A stretch of DNA of 36,361 nucleotides, taken from assembly GCA_001986395.2 (NCBI GenBank), contig MQVO02000099.1, forward strand, positions 1-36,361, written 5' to 3'. Positions within the stretch are counted from its first letter, which is position 1. Each line of letters begins with the position of its first letter. The stretch is from Irpex lacteus. Taxonomy: Eukaryota > Basidiomycota > Agaricomycetes > Polyporales > Irpicaceae. Made by a program: the position numbers and the translations under genes. The notes below the pieces were generated by a model that was not told the DNA's origin, made no database searches, and worked only from the letters and a program-made list of their open reading frames with translations. Below are positions 1 through 9,997 of the stretch, one piece after another.

Positions 1-1410
1 CAACAAGAGAATATCGGCAAGTACAAGAAGATGCTATGCGAGTTCTTATTCACAGGGTGTACGAAACACATGACTTCATTGCACACTTTCGCCAGTAAGT
101 CGTGCTCTCATTGGCAGGCGAGTATGCCCTTGACTAATTGTCTATGAAGCAATGCAGCGGCCATCATTCTCAAGATTGCTTATGGCTGGACTGTCGCACC
201 CAATAATGACCATTTGTGGCCGGCATCGAAGAGGGCTTCAAGATTGGTAGCCAAGCCAGCAGGCCAGGCATACCGGTTGATGTAATACCTATGTGTAAGT
301 GCTTCTCTGCGAGATGCAAAATATTGGATTCATCAGCCATGCAAAACAGTGAAATACATTCCGTCATGGTTTCCCGGCGCAGGATTCAAACGGCAGGCCC
401 GTGCTTGGGCAGTCAAGATGGCAAAGCTTGACACGCTCCCTCACGACTGGGCGAAGGAACAAATCGTAAGCATATACTTTTCGATGCCAGAAACAGTTCA
501 TAGTATACAAACATCGTATTTGAAAGGCCTCGGGTGATTTTGTCCCGTCGTTCACTTCGAGACATCTCTTACCTGAGGATGGTCACGCAATCAACACGGA
601 GGAAGAGCAGATCATCAAGTGGTGTAGCCTTGCTCTTTACGCTGGAGGCGCTGATACGGTACGAACTACTCCTGGTCCCAGCAAACTCCACGCCTGAAAG
701 GTTTTCTTAGACAGTCTCTACTATCTCGTCATTCGTTCTTCACATGGCTCTTAATCCAGACATTCAACGAAAATCACAGCAAGAGGTCGATCACATCCTC
801 GACAAAACTCGATTGCCGACAGTCGAAGATATCCCCTCTCTGACATATGTGTCCGCTGTTTTCAAGGAAGTCCTACGAATACCCCAGTTGCTCCCATAGG
901 TGAGGACTGCTACCATATCCGTATGTTGTATCCCTCATGATATTGGGCTCTTAGGACTTCCACATAGCGTTACTGAAGACGATGAATATCTTGGATACCG
1001 CATTCCTGCTGGTTCCACGGTTATAGCGAATATCTGGTTCGGTGACTCGTTGATTGTTTAAGAACATGATGTACTCACGCATTCATAGGGCAATAACGCG
1101 CGACATGAAGGTGTATCCAGACGCGTCTTCCTTCGACCCTGAGAGATTTCTGGGTGACAATGCTCAACTAGATCCTCGAAAGATTGTATTTGGCTTTGGT
1201 AGACGAGTGTGCCCAGGTAAGGGCACCCAATCATGCTTTCCCCTGCTGCGTAGGCTCAAGTGCGGTTCTGTAGGGGCACATTTCGCTGAGATATCGTTGT
1301 TGTTGAACATAGCCGCGCTACTCGCTTGCTTCGATATCAGGAAGCCCTTGGACAAGCTTGGTAAAGAGTACACGCCTGAAGTAGAGTATACGAGCGGATC
1401 ACCAGGTTAG
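1..1410 (+). pseudogene. Cytochrome P450, 3' part, two frameshifts (O-methylsterigmatocystin oxidoreductase-like)
   Basis: A heme-thiolate monooxygenase cut by the window start. Exons read by eye: 1-94, 150-294, 350-465, 527-658, 711-899, 955-1036, 1089-1216, 1274-1410. Seen: the I-helix segment (LYAGGADT) before 658, the K-helix ExxR (EVLR) near 867-878, the PERF motif at about 1138-1149, and the heme loop FGFGRRVCPG ending at 1216 with its cysteine ligand. The introns rejoin in phase and the order matches basidiomycete P450s of the type usually annotated as O-methylsterigmatocystin oxidoreductase. Two places need a missing base: near 214 (between NNDHL and GIEEGFK) and near 879 (between EVLR and PVAPI). 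The C-terminus after EYTSG is also short, ending at TAG 1408-1410. I infer a decayed gene; assembly error is the alternative. The family is sure, the substrate unknown. Confidence 0.8.
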
Positions 1411-2105
1411 CCTCAGTCCTCTAATTTTTAGCGTCAACTAATTCATGCAAACATCCCCGGCAGTCATCCTGAACCTTTCCAGTGTCGGATTTCCCCGCGC
1501 GCTCACGCTACCTCCTTGATAGCCCGTCCCTGAGAAGGCCAAGTGATCAGCCCAACGCAGGGGGTACATATTGAAGGGGTTCAGGCAAGCCAAGCTCACT
1601 CCTTGAGCAATGGGCTTGTATGCTGATACTTGCAGTTGCACGATTAGATGTCTCAATACGACACTGCGCTCGATGCTTATTTCAGGAAGGGCCAATTCTA
1701 TCAAATGTGAATGTATGAATCCTTCATCCCTGAGATTATCGGGAACAATATATCGGGTCCTTCGTATTCAAACACGCATTATTTGCATTGCTACTGCCTT
1801 GTGGAGTCCTCATAGCCATGGCCACGTACACAGCAGTTAAAGCATACTGATGGTATGGCCTAAGGCCTTTCGATTTCTGATAGGGAGCGGACGGCCCTCG
1901 TAAAGGCCATGGGCATTATGGGCGCTCATATCATTGGCCAAACATGCGATGGCCAAAGGTGCTATGTACCACGCGCGCAGGCATGCCAGTATGGAATCAT
2001 ATATAAAGGTATAGTCCCGTAGCACCTGGTATTATTGACCTCTCTGTGATTCACGACACCTGCATAGTGACTGACCTACGCACTAATTATTCAGGGTCTC
2101 TTACA
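1411..2105. other. Gene-free stretch between P450 remnant and MYND gene
   Basis: No convincing gene. Open frames of 60-90 codons exist on both strands (for example 1438-1704 minus and 1610-1840 plus), but none shows a domain I recognise or a splice pattern that extends it. A short plus-strand frame opens at 1650 (MSQYDTALDAYFRKGQF), which could be a first exon, but I could not follow it. Confidence 0.4.
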
Positions 2106-4232
2106 ATGACTACTTCTACACACCACTGCTCGTCATGCCCTGCGGAGAATCTCGCTGCTGGAACTCATCCGAAGGCTTACGGAACTTATACATACCTCCC
2201 CTCGAACGCTTCCCATCCTATCAGATGTGTGGTTGACAGGACCAACGCCTCAAAGCTTGTACGGGCGCTTCATACCAGTAGGGACCCACAAAGATTCGGC
2301 TTACTTCAAGATACACTTCTGCTTATTCATGATTGTCTTATTGATGTCATGGAGCGCGACCACTGGCTTTTAGCAGACGCGGATTTCTGCGCGGATATGG
2401 CGGCCGTTTTCTTTGGGATAGCTCTCGATTCATCAAGTTATGTCTTCGAAGGCGATGAGCGTGAGGTTCGCCACACTATCACTGTCATGTACGGCAAAAA
2501 CTGATTCAGCTCTTCACTTTTTAGGTCTATCTATATAATGTCTTCGCCGGTCTATGCGCGTGCACATCGGGCTTTACTTTCATGAAACATACAACACAAC
2601 TGCCTCATCTCGGTATCGACACTATATTGCAGAAGGCCGACCAGCTATTCAAGTTTCTTTGGTCTCACAAGCAATGGTTTTCCCCAGTCTAAAGCGACCC
2701 GACCCTTGAGGAGAGTGTGTTCACACCCAGTTGAGGAATGGTCATTCATGGACCACGTCTTGAAGTTCGCGATCGGATTACGACACATGATAGTCTTTCG
2801 CGAGTATGTACGGTCTCGTTGTTTTAGTAAAGTCGGAACTGATCTGAAGCATGACGACAGGGACTTGGAGTTGAACTCGCTAATCACCGACGGCCGCTAT
2901 CTGCATGTCGCTCTGTACTGCTGGCTGGATAATCACGACAGCACACTCGACACCCATGTCATAGACATACTTTCCCAGTTGAACCTACACATAACACCCC
3001 TTGACCGAGGGGAGCAGGAGAAAATAGCGCGTTCCTTCATACCTTCTGTGATCACACCGGACCTGGCGGACACACTCACCAAGAAGGTCTCCTCAATGTT
3101 TACTGACCCAAATTTAGGTAGCGAAGCGCTCGACAACTTACTCGAAGTCTGCGCTACCTGGTTCATGTGCTGTCCACAATTTCTCAATCCTTCCACCGAT
3201 GAGGTCTTGTGCAAACTGATGTATGACTGGGGTGCTGTCTTCGAACGCCAAATATGCTCCCAGGGTCTATTGGCCGAGGACCGAGCTCCGTCGCATGGCG
3301 TTACGGCCACTGGCCAAAATATTGGAGACTTAGAGGCACGGATGCTGCTATTTGGGTGGGGAATGATGGAGTGAGTACCCTTCAACTATTTTCCACCGTT
3401 TGCTCGCTCAATAAGATTCTGTTCGCCGTACAGTGCAATCATCGAGCAAAGGCGGCAACGAGGTTCTCTTGTGTTTGTTTCCGGTATGACATATCGGAGG
3501 ATCTGGCTGGCTACGGTGACTACAATTGGCAGTAAGATTATGCCTCTCATGGCATACACCCTCACACACCACTTGGTCACGTTGCCCCACAAGCGCGCTA
3601 TGTTGCTCTGTGGTATGTCTCCACTTGCATTAGAACCACCACTATAGTAACTGAATCTTTCTCTGCCAATGCTCCAGACATTTTGGCTGGCCCGTTACAA
3701 AACATTGCGACGTTCTTGACGCATAAACCCCAAGGCATCCCTACCACGGCCCTTGAACAGGTTGAAGTTTTGAAGAACTCTATCCGTCCTGTCTGGTTCC
3801 CGATAATGGCACTGCTTATGCAGTACTGCGCCTCACTGTCAGATACTACCAACGATCCCAAGGCTCATCGTCTACTTTCCTCGTGGGCAAGTCTTTGCGG
3901 CCTCTGTGATATAGATGTGTGGGATCCAGAGATCAGAAACGCGATACAACCTCCCAGGGATCCGGTCGACTACAGGAAGCCAAAGTGGTGGAAGGGGCTA
4001 GGGTGTGGCTGGAATATGTGCTTATGTCGACAGAATCCGCACCATAGAATGAAGCTATGCAAGGGGTGCTTGCAGGTGGTCTACTGTGGGGCTCGATGCC
4101 AAGCATTGTGAGTGATGTTCTAGTCATTCTCACTTTGGGCCTGACTTAATCTGCGGTAGGGATTGGAAAGAAGGCGGTCATAGAAAGACGTGTCCCGGTA
4201 GGCGAGGTTCTACATGCACCAACCTGGATTGA
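2106..4232 (+). pseudogene. MYND zinc-finger protein, probably decayed
   Basis: A protein of about 600 residues ending in a MYND finger (protein-interaction zinc finger): the cysteines lie in CLCRQNP, CKGCLQVVYC and GARC, then H and C in GGHRKTC after an intron at about 4110-4159. Start taken at ATG 2106. The rest is a helical region without a domain I can name. The middle exons join well: an intron from about 2800 to 2860 gives FREDLELN, another from about 3371 to 3433, and another from about 3612 to 3676. Two lesions are visible: an in-frame TAA at 2690-2692 (reading SPV, stop, SDPTLEESVFTP), and a one-base excess near 2729 before EEWSFMDH. No GT..AG intron removes both in phase. The joint near 2490-2525 also has only a weak donor. 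I infer a pseudogene; an unusual splice form cannot be ruled out. Confidence 0.65.
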
Positions 4233-4593
4233 TCGGCGTGTTTGTGGGGTAAGTAATGAAACCTGACAGAGCTTCCCTTAGTCCCCGTGATGACAATGCC
4301 GTATGAACAGAGATACTTAGTATATGTATGAAAATTAATACGGCTCTGACGTTGTACTTATATCATATCATGACTCGGATTACTTACCACTTGAGAAGAC
4401 TTGAGAGTCGTTGGGCACTGATCATCACGATTGTACTTGTCTCGCGATAACGAGCGTTCCGGCCCGCGACATCGTAGTCGCGTGCATTACACGTAAAAAG
4501 AACTGCCTTTCTGGGGCAAACTTGGAGTCGTACGCCTTTTCTATCGACGGCGACGACGAATTGTCTTTTGTTTCAGCTCGGCAGCACCATAAC
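4233..4593. other. Intergenic region between the two MYND genes
   Basis: About 360 bp, AT-rich around 4310-4380, without a coding pattern. It should hold the end of the upstream gene and the promoter and 5' leader of the downstream MYND gene. A sequence like a 3' splice site (TTTGTTTCAG, ending at 4575) shortly before the ATG at 4594 may mean an intron in the leader. Confidence 0.35.
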
Positions 4594-7035
4594 ATGCCTG
4601 GCCCTGGAAAGCGCAAGACCAAGTCGAAAAAGTCGGCGGGCACTGGTGGGCGCGACCTCTCGAATGTCGACATCCCAACTGTCCTCGACGCGTTCATCGA
4701 CGAGATCAATGACACCCGAGATTGGGTCGCTGTGGTCGATTTGCTCTGTCGTATGTTTGATTTCCCAGGTTAGTGCCATCTCTTTTGTGTTCGTGTATGC
4801 AGCCTTGAGTCATTGACACAAACTCAACAAAACGTACTTAGATCTGAACAAGCGCAGTGGTCTCAAGAAGATCCATGCGAACTTCGAGGGAATTCAGAAA
4901 AGCTTGGAAGCCGCCTACACCAAGTACAACGACAATGACAAGGTCACTGGTGGTATAATCGGCATATGGGCCGCCATGTGTGCCGACTCTATCTTGCGAA
5001 ACAGGCTCTTTCATGCAGGTAGACGCTGTTTGGCAGCTACAACCGAGCCGAGACACAGCTAATCTCAACTCTTTTAGGCTTTTTGGACAAGTTGATGCCA
5101 CTCTTTGACAAGCGGGCGACGCGTTATGTAGGATTACAAGCTTTATCTGCAGTCACTCATCATGGTGGTGCGGATGTGCGTCGACAAATTGCACGGCACA
5201 CACCGACGCTCGTTCGCTTGATGGAAGAGCTTCCAGATGACGCAGAGGTAAACGAGATGGTGATCGTTACGCTCGCGCACACTATCCCCTCTGTTGTCAA
5301 CGACGATGAGTCCCCTCCCTCAGTTCAAAGACACAATATGAGCTATCTCGACATACCCGCAATTCTACGGCTCTTGCTGAAGAATTTGCGCAAACCCGAA
5401 CCATCTCCATACCTTCTATCACATGCTCTACAGCTCCTCTCCTCTGTCTGCATGTCATGCCACAAGGAGGTTAAGGCGCTCCCACCTCTCGTATCGCTCT
5501 TGACCGCTTGTCTCAGGAGCAAAGATGTCGGTCTTCGATGCACTAGTCTCGAGGGTATCTTCGGTATCTTCAACAAGGATTCTGTCCTAGACAAAGGAGG
5601 CCTCGATCCCAATGTTTTCATGGACGCCATCCGGCGCGGTTTCCCTCCCGAACTCAACGACGTCCTCATGGCCTATGGCCCCGCCCGATGCGATACCTAC
5701 CTCATCCTGCAGGCGTCTTCGGAATTCCAAAAAGCCATGATTGCCTGTGTACAAGATCGGAACCATGATCTTTACAAACTCGGTCTGAAGCTCTCGGAAC
5801 TCATTTTGCGCACCGAATATTCAATTACGGACGGGGTGTACCAAGCGCAGAACGAGCGCACGGGTGCTATGGAGGTCGTAGACGTTGGCCTGCCTTTCCA
5901 GATGTGGGGAGATTCTCTGCCGCATTGTGCAAGAGTATTCCGTGAGAGAGGTGCCCCCGCCGACCTGGATAAGGCAGACATAATGGAATGCAAGTTCCTC
6001 ATACGCAAGCAGCGACTCCCAGAGGCACTTGAACTCGCGAAGAGAGCCATCGCTCGTAGTCCGCAAGTCGCGTACTATCATTACGTTATTGCCTTGTCCA
6101 CCAAAGACACTGCTGAAGGTCTTCGGGCATCGAAGAAGGGGTTGAAGTGTTCCCAGACGACACCATTTGTGCGAAATTTCCTCCTGTGGCGAGCGACAGA
6201 GCACGCAGCGATGCTGGGATTGGCTAAGCTACAGACCTGTCGAGCTGGCGATGCAGAATATTCGGAGGGTGTTGCATTCCTGACTTCTGCGCTCGAAGAT
6301 GCTAAGGCCTTCGTGGACGAGGCTCCACCAGACACGAGACACATGAGCAGCATGATAAGCTGGTATATCGTATTAACGATTGCTATGCGAGGGCCTGAGC
6401 TCAGCTTAGACCTGAAAGAGCTGAACGTAAGTTTCTAAAAAAAGTACCCAGCACTATAGCTGATTTACCCCGCCACACTGGCACTCTCGCCAGATTCCAT
6501 TCAAGCGACTGGAGCTTACACGCAAATTCGCCGAGTTCTTTCGTACCCCTCAACTCCGCACCCAACTTCGTCTCACGCGCGAACAGATCGTGAAGCAATA
6601 CCAGCCAAGTTACAACGAGTGGAAGCCGATCGTCGATCGGCTTGACGACGTGTGGTCTACTGGCGAGGACCAACAGCGATCGGTCCACCGAGCGGGGGAC
6701 AACTTGGCTGCATGGCTCGAGGGACTGAGCGTCGACGATGGCGAGCATAATCACGCTTCAAAAGCGCATAGCCATCCAGCACTCGGACTTCCCAGCGTAG
6801 ATTTGTATAGGTGTTCCCATTGTGGGAATCCTAGTGCAATGCTGCGCAAGTGTAGTGGGTGCGGGAAGACGAGGTGGGAAGCTGTGCATTTCAAGGTTCA
6901 GCATCATGATGTGTGTGCTCATAACATTCGTTCCTTTATACCAGATATTGCGACGCAGGGTGTCAGAAACAACACTGGGCGGACCATAAGATTGCCTGCA
7001 AGAAATACCAGGAAGAGGCCAAGACCTCGGCTTGA
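4594..7035 (+). CDS. Helical-repeat protein with C-terminal MYND zinc finger
   Basis: Five exons (4594-4768, 4842-5018, 5078-6426, 6494-6873, 6945-7035) join in frame to 723 residues. The C-terminal MYND finger is complete: CSHCG, CSGCGKTR, YCDAGCQKQHW and HKIACKKY supply the zinc ligands, and the last intron splits it between TR and YCD. The N-terminal two thirds are alpha-helical and leucine-rich, with repeats that look ARM/HEAT-like; about residues 420-520 have a TPR flavour (LPEALELAKRAIARSPQVAYYHYVIAL). The start follows a lysine-rich tail (MPGPGKRKTKSKKSAG). MYND fingers bind proline-rich partner peptides; with helical repeats this suggests a scaffold or co-chaperone, but function is inference. 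No SET domain was seen. The gene is intact, unlike its upstream MYND neighbour. Confidence 0.85.
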
Positions 7036-7434
7036 TTCGTCGAGAAGTTTGAACCACGTAGCGTAAGAATATCTGATCCACATGTATAGTATTGCTCCAT
7101 CTCGTTGCTGTATTGATAGCAAGATAGTTGCCTCCGTAGAGGCATATACCCGTAGAATCGTTTTTTCTATCACGCTGACTCAATGATTCTACACGATGCC
7201 ACGATAGGGCTTGGGAGATGGACAAGAGTACAGCTATCGTTGGGTCAGGTTGTGACCTCACGACAGTCCGGCGAGTCACTCACACAAAGATGCAACCTTT
7301 CGCGGTCAGATAAGGGTCGCGCTTGTCACTACTGGTCAATGTGCCAAAGCCTAAGGCCCAACCGCAATTCCACCGCCGCCCGGGCCCACGGTTCATGTGC
7401 ATGTTGCTCAACACAATCTGAAGTGACATAGGAG
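7036..7434. other. Convergent 3' region with dispersed repeat
   Basis: A 400-bp gap between the 3' ends of the MYND gene (plus) and the GST gene (minus). Its main content is copy 1 of the 108-bp repeat. No gene was seen. Confidence 0.5.
7181..7288 (-). repeat. 108-bp dispersed repeat, copy 1
   Basis: Matches 10816-10923 over 108 bp without gaps, about 95 of 108 bases identical by hand count, mostly transitions. The match begins at CAATGATTCTACACGATGCC on the plus strand and stops abruptly on both sides. On the minus strand the unit begins with TTTGTGTGAGTGACTCGC, which contains a consensus splice donor (GTGAGT). Confidence 0.85.
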
Positions 7435-8365
7435 TTAAGTGGAATATTGCAGATATGACCCTGAGTTTGATCGTGCCCGGCCATACTTGGACATAATGCT
7501 ATCTAGTACGTGACTGTCAGCTACGCCTTCTGCTCGATCAAAGCCTCCAAACCGCCGGGCGGAGAACACCTCTGTCCAGTTCGGGCGCGATGAGATGTCC
7601 TTCCACCACCTAGTATATTCACTCAGGTTTATCCGACATATTAAGAAGGATGCTCACTCACCGCGCCACATTAGGCCACCGTTCAGCGTCTTCGAGCAAT
7701 TTCAATCCGAAGACACCAATGACTGCCCCGTTAGGGAGATGAGCGAGGTCTGCAACTGTGATGCTCTGAGTGAAATATTATCATATCATTAGGCGCTTTA
7801 CGCTGTAGTTAATAAGATGAGGGCCTACGTCGCCAGCGATGTACTTCTGTTTCTTGAGAATGGTCTCGTATCCGTTGAGCTTCCTGGTTAATTTCTCGAT
7901 GTTCTCCGCGATAACCTTTTCATCGGGCTCTACGCCACGGAAGCTGAGGATGAGGATGAGTATACTCATTGCGCCTCATGAACGGCCGACATACAGTTTG
8001 CCAAAGTATTGGAGGATAATCTCGCCAATGAACGGATAGAATTCGGCCGCTTCAATAGAAGTCGCTTGCTCGAACCGGCCGTAAGCCTCGAAGTCGTCCG
8101 GGACAGGAATGAGTGATGTTCCACTGCTACGATACTTTGTCGCAATATACTTGCATATGGCCACGCTCTCGAAGAGGATAAAGCCGTCGTCGTCGATGTA
8201 TGGGATTTGTCCAAATGGCTGCTTCTCCAGATAGGCGGGAGTCTTGTGCTCTCCCTTCGTGAGGTCCACTCTAATCAGCTCGTAAGGAACATTCTTCTCT
8301 TTGAGCGTGACAAGGACCCGCTGGGTGCAGCCGGCTAACGCATTGCCATAAAGTTTCAAGACCAT
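7435..8365 (-). CDS. Glutathione S-transferase, phi-like, with altered catalytic site
   Basis: Four exons read from the minus strand (8365-7995, 7943-7829, 7765-7662, 7609-7435) join in frame to 254 residues. The N-terminal thioredoxin fold is clear: LKLYGNALAGCTQRVL, then the glutathione-site motifs FGQIPYIDDDG and ESVAICKYIA. The C-terminal helical domain has LKKQKYIAGD, SITVADLAHLPN and WPNVARWWKDISSRPNW. GSTs conjugate glutathione to electrophiles in the cytosol. Oddities: phi-class enzymes carry a catalytic serine in a motif such as STCT, but here the aligned residue is alanine (position 11), leaving only Cys13 close by. The tail after RPNW runs about 44 residues, longer than usual, and ends at TAA 7435-7437; an unseen intron or lost stop could explain it. 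Confidence 0.85.
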
Positions 8366-8897
8366 GACTAAAGGGGTTCAGGAGTATATGAGCTTAGTGG
8401 AATGCAAATACATCAGCGACTTTATATATATACTCTGCTTGTTAAATAGCAAGTGTGCTCAGCTCAACTCTACTGGGTGGGTGTCAATTGAACTGACTCA
8501 CGCGGCCGTGGATGTACGCAAGCCGTTTTTGAAGGCCCACTCTACGCGCCTGGTAGAGTAGTCGATGGAAGAAGATGAAAGGCCCGTTGTATCCCGAATG
8601 AACGGGCATGGTGGATGACAAAGCTGAGGCCTGAGGGCTTGGCCGCGAGTTTCTACCAAACGATACATCATACATATCATAATTGAATGGTGCACTCTGC
8701 TTACTAAGTATCTGTTCATTGATGGGAGGCAGTTGAGAGCTGCAAGAAGCGCATTATAACCCTTCTCGCTGGGTGATCCTGATTATTAGTAATATAATCG
8801 ACGCGAAGATTGGTAAGCCACTAAGGGATACGTATACCAGCGGCAGTGAGGATGAGGAGCATGATGCATGATGAATGAGCGTTGCATATTTGCGCTA

Positions 8898-8924
8898 TAC
8901 TGTAGTGATATGACCTAAAGTTCA
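8898..8924 (+). repeat. Left terminal inverted repeat
   Basis: 27 bp, the exact reverse complement of 9133-9159. Confidence 0.85.
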
Positions 8925-9014
8925 GGCGGTGTGACGTGTGACGCCTGAAGTTCAGAACTTTTCGATGTTCAGAGCCTTGGGGTGGGTGTGACATGATGTT
9001 CAAGTTCACTGTTC

Positions 9015-9032
9015 AGCGGGCGTCAGCCCGCT
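9015..9032. repeat. Perfect hairpin inside the MITE-like element
   Basis: AGCGGGC, loop GTCA, GCCCGCT: a 7-bp GC-rich stem with a 4-nt loop near the middle of the element. Confidence 0.7.
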
Positions 9033-9132
9033 TGGAAAATTTAGCGCCTATGTCACGCCTCCCCCCAGGATATTCAGAGGGCCGTGTGACGTGTGACTTG
9101 AAGTTCAGTTCAAGGCCGGTGTGACGTGTGAC

Positions 9133-9159
9133 TGAACTTTAGGTCATATCACTACAGTA
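9133..9159 (-). repeat. Right terminal inverted repeat
   Basis: 27 bp, the exact reverse complement of 8898-8924; followed by ACACTCGCC, whose leading bases give no target duplication longer than TA. Confidence 0.85.
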
Positions 9160-9997
9160 CACTCGCCAAAAGGCGAAGGCAGCTAATTGGGAAGCTTCCA
9201 AAGACCGAGTTCTGCGGTGCCTTGAGACATTTAGCTATGTAACATATAGCAACAGAATAAAACAACCAAGATAGGCAATTGGCTCTTCGTAGATTGTGCG
9301 TACGCGAAATGAACAATACGGGGCAATACGGCTGGTTTGATGAGAGTCCCTTTGATGAACGTACGGATCTTCGGAAATAGACCAGCCGTCAGCTCTATAT
9401 GCAGAGTTGTTTCGGTTATTTATTGAGGGATCGTATCACTAGCACTAGCACCTGCTAGCTATCTGCAGTCCGACATGCACCTGCACCATTCACAGTCAAG
9501 GAAGCTGGAGAGAGTGATCGAGGATAATTCGAATTCCTCAGTGCACTATGCCTCTACAGTGGCTGTAGCGGGTTCACTACCCCTGACACTGGAGTTACGA
9601 CGGTACTCGGTCCTAAGTAAATACAATTGAGTGTACAAGTTAAGATCGATGGTAAGCACAGCACGTACATATGAAGGTAGTTCGTCGTCAGCACAGTATT
9701 AGGAAATGTTTCGGGACTGCTTGAGGCCGGCATAGCCCTATCATGAAGTCAGTTCAGAATACGGGTAGAGTGGAAGGCTGAGGATGAAGCCCACTCCTTG
9801 TTGCTGTGCTGCTTCGCATTTTGAAGGGAAAGCACCATCTTGCAAGAAGCAAGGACACTGTACAGAAGACAATGTAACGAGGTTAGCCTGTTCATGGTAG
9901 AGAAAAGCTCATTCTCGTTCACCTGATGGTAGTACCTGGCGTACTCATTAGGATGTTTAAGGCCACTATGGTCACATCCCGAACATCAGTAGTGGTA

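Larger units (their letters stand above)
8898..9159. mobile_element. 262-bp MITE-like element with 27-bp terminal inverted repeats
   Basis: The arms 8898-8924 and 9133-9159 are perfect 27-bp inverted repeats (TACTGTAGTGATATGACC and its complement are the outer bases). If the outermost TA on each side is a duplicated target, the arms are 25 bp and begin CTGTAG. Inside are three copies of GTGTGACGTGTGAC (8929-8942, 9084-9097, 9119-9132), several TTCAG-containing segments, and a hairpin at 9015-9032. No protein is encoded, so it would be a non-autonomous DNA transposon moved in trans. The superfamily is not settled. Confidence 0.75.
8366..9997. other. Gene-free stretch with inverted-repeat element
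   Basis: About 1.6 kb without a supported gene; open frames are short and unspliceable. It holds the GST promoter side and the inverted-repeat element at 8898-9159. The part from 9160 to 9997 is plain sequence in which I see no structure; its right end is the 3' side of the membrane-protein gene. Confidence 0.5.

Noticed and set aside
1438..1840. Overlapping open frames on both strands after the P450
   Set aside because: No domain, no splice continuation, and composition like chance frames.
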